Positions 63,082 through 64,000 of a DNA stretch of 64,000 bases are shown piece after piece; position 1 is the first letter of the stretch, and each line of letters opens with the position of its first letter. Made by a program: the position numbers and the translations under genes. This DNA comes from Parvularcula marina (GTDB lineage: Bacteria; Pseudomonadota; Alphaproteobacteria; Caulobacterales; Parvularculaceae): NCBI RefSeq assembly GCF_003399445.1, contig NZ_QUQO01000001.1:2229001-2293000 (forward strand). The letters are read 5' to 3'. A model generated the notes under the pieces. It saw only the letters and a list, made by a program, of their open reading frames with translations. It made no database searches and was not told the origin of the DNA.

Positions 63082-64000
63082 GAGGCGCTGCTCCTCGTCT
63101 TAAGGACCAGCCAGAGGAAGAAAGGCGCGCCGATCAGTGCGGTCACAACGCCGAGCTTCAATTCCGTGCCGGGTGTGATCAGCCGCACGAGGATGTCCGC
63201 GAGTAAAAGGAGAAGCGCCCCGCCCAGCGCACTGACAGGCAGGAGGCGCGAAGGCCGGTGCCCGACGAGCGGGCGGAGAAGGTGCGGGACGATCAGGCCG
63301 ATAAAGCCGATGACACCGCTGACGGCGGTCGCGGCGCCGACGCAGAGGGCCGTGCCGCTAATGATCAGGATACGGGTACGGCGTAAGTCCGCGCCCATGC
63401 TCTGCGCAGTTTCCTCGCCGAGGGTGAGGGCATCAAGTGCAGGCGCGGCAAGGAGCAGCATGACCCACCCGGCGACAATGAAGGGTGCGGCGAGCGTCAC
63501 ATGAACCATGCTGCGATCCGTCAGGGAGCCGAGCATCCAGGTGACGATCTCATAGGCGGCAAAGGGATTGGGGGAGAGATTGAGAGCAAGCGCGGTCAGC
63601 GCGCCAGTCAGGCTGGTGAGCGCTACGCCCGCAAGGATCAGTGTCAGGATCGATTGTCGGCCCGCAAGAACATGCAGGAGCAAGGCGGCGAGCAGCGCGC
63701 CGATGATCGCCAGCAGTGGCAGGGCCAGCGCGAAGGCTGCTGACAGGCCGAAATAGAGTGCGATCACGGCGCCGAGGCTGGCGGCGCCCGAGACACCGAT
63801 AATGCCAGGCTCGGCCAGCGGGTTGCGCAAAAGCCCTTGAAGCGCCGCGCCAGAGAGCCCGAGCGAGCCGCCGATCAGGACCGCAAGCAGCATCCTAGGC
63901 AGGCGGATCTCCCGCATGATCAGGATCGCCGTGTCCGCTTCCCCGCCGGTCAGCTTGCCGAAAAGGCTCCCCAGCCCAGCGGCCGCAGGCCCAATCATCA
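63078..64000 (-). CDS. FecCD/BtuC-family ABC transporter permease, N-terminus outside window
   Basis: The reading frame runs off the right edge, so the first helix or so is missing; about 307 residues are visible. Multiple membrane helices and the family motifs REIRLPRMLLAVLIGGSLGLSG (in part), NPLAEPGIIGVSGAA, GVIGFIGLIVPHLLR and the closing IGAPFFLWL are present. Works with the coupled ATPase to import iron-siderophore, haem or cobalamin. If cobalamin, it would serve the B12-dependent MetH, but that is speculation. Confidence 0.92.
   Translation of the reverse strand, partial: MIGPAAAGLGSLFGKLTGGEADTAILIMREIRLPRMLLAVLIGGSLGLSGAALQGLLRNPLAEPGIIGVSGAASLGAVIALYFGLSAAFALALPLLAIIGALLAALLLHVLAGRQSILTLILAGVALTSLTGALTALALNLSPNPFAAYEIVTWMLGSLTDRSMVHVTLAAPFIVAGWVMLLLAAPALDALTLGEETAQSMGADLRRTRILIISGTALCVGAATAVSGVIGFIGLIVPHLLRPLVGHRPSRLLPVSALGGALLLLLADILVRLITPGTELKLGVVTALIGAPFFLWLVLKTRSSAS

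Noticed and set aside
1-64000. tRNA genes, CRISPR arrays, transposases and phage genes
   Set aside because: Looked for T-loop signatures, spaced direct repeats and recognisable recombinase motifs on both strands; none was found.

Overview
The window is a dense, high-GC (about 60-65% by eye) stretch of alphaproteobacterial chromosome. The evidence for the class is the dxr-rseP-bamA-skp-lpxD-fabZ-lpxA-lpxI-lpxB order with LpxI instead of LpxH, an adjacent divK-pleD pair, a class I lysyl-tRNA synthetase, surA-pdxA-rsmA, and an ArsR-methyltransferase regulator directly upstream of metF-metH. A marine stalked or budding relative (Parvularculales/Caulobacterales-like) fits, but no genus is claimed. 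No tRNA, rRNA, CRISPR array, transposase or prophage gene was seen.

Layout. 1-204: C-terminus of an NrsF-like anti-sigma protein with its own terminator. 289-11736: cell-envelope block (cdsA, dxr, rseP, bamA, skp, then lpxD-fabZ-lpxA-lpxI-lpxB), covering phospholipid precursor, isoprenoid, outer-membrane protein assembly and lipid A synthesis. 11683-13465 (minus): RidA-family protein and DNA polymerase IV. 13592-15432: divK and pleD, then a bidirectional terminator shared with glnA (minus). 17072-19208 (minus): overlapping plsY, pyrB and ruvX, back to back with a secreted metallopeptidase-like gene. 20107-23844: gatC, gatA, a glyoxalase and gatB. 23878-28474 (minus): rlmJ, rsmA, pdxA, surA and a stand-alone ccmG. 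28541-33126: two perfect tandem operators, an ArsR/methyltransferase regulator, metF and a MetH that lacks the homocysteine domain.

33111-49802 is more mixed. It holds a MATE exporter, a CE15-like esterase, several unrecognised membrane or secreted proteins, a cupin, PrkA kinase, an MscS channel with a cyclic-nucleotide-binding domain, lysoplasmalogenase, a lipoprotein metallo-beta-lactamase of the AHL-lactonase type, and a BON-MscS channel translationally coupled to class I lysS. 49893-53126 is a tightly overlapped operon: TerB-like protein, a RimB-RimK fusion, a DUF952 protein and pyrD.

Immediately after pyrD there is a scar. A serine hydrolase gene preceded by two perfect palindromes is followed at 54352-54476 by a decayed second copy of the pyrD 3' end, so the hydrolase segment looks inserted at, or duplicated with, the end of pyrD. 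A lower-GC membrane-anchored gene follows. The window ends with an amidohydrolase, a QEGLA/MATCAP-type metallopeptidase, a complete ydbH-ynbE-ydbL lipid-transport set, a PH-domain membrane protein, and the ATPase and truncated permease of a siderophore/haem/B12-type importer.
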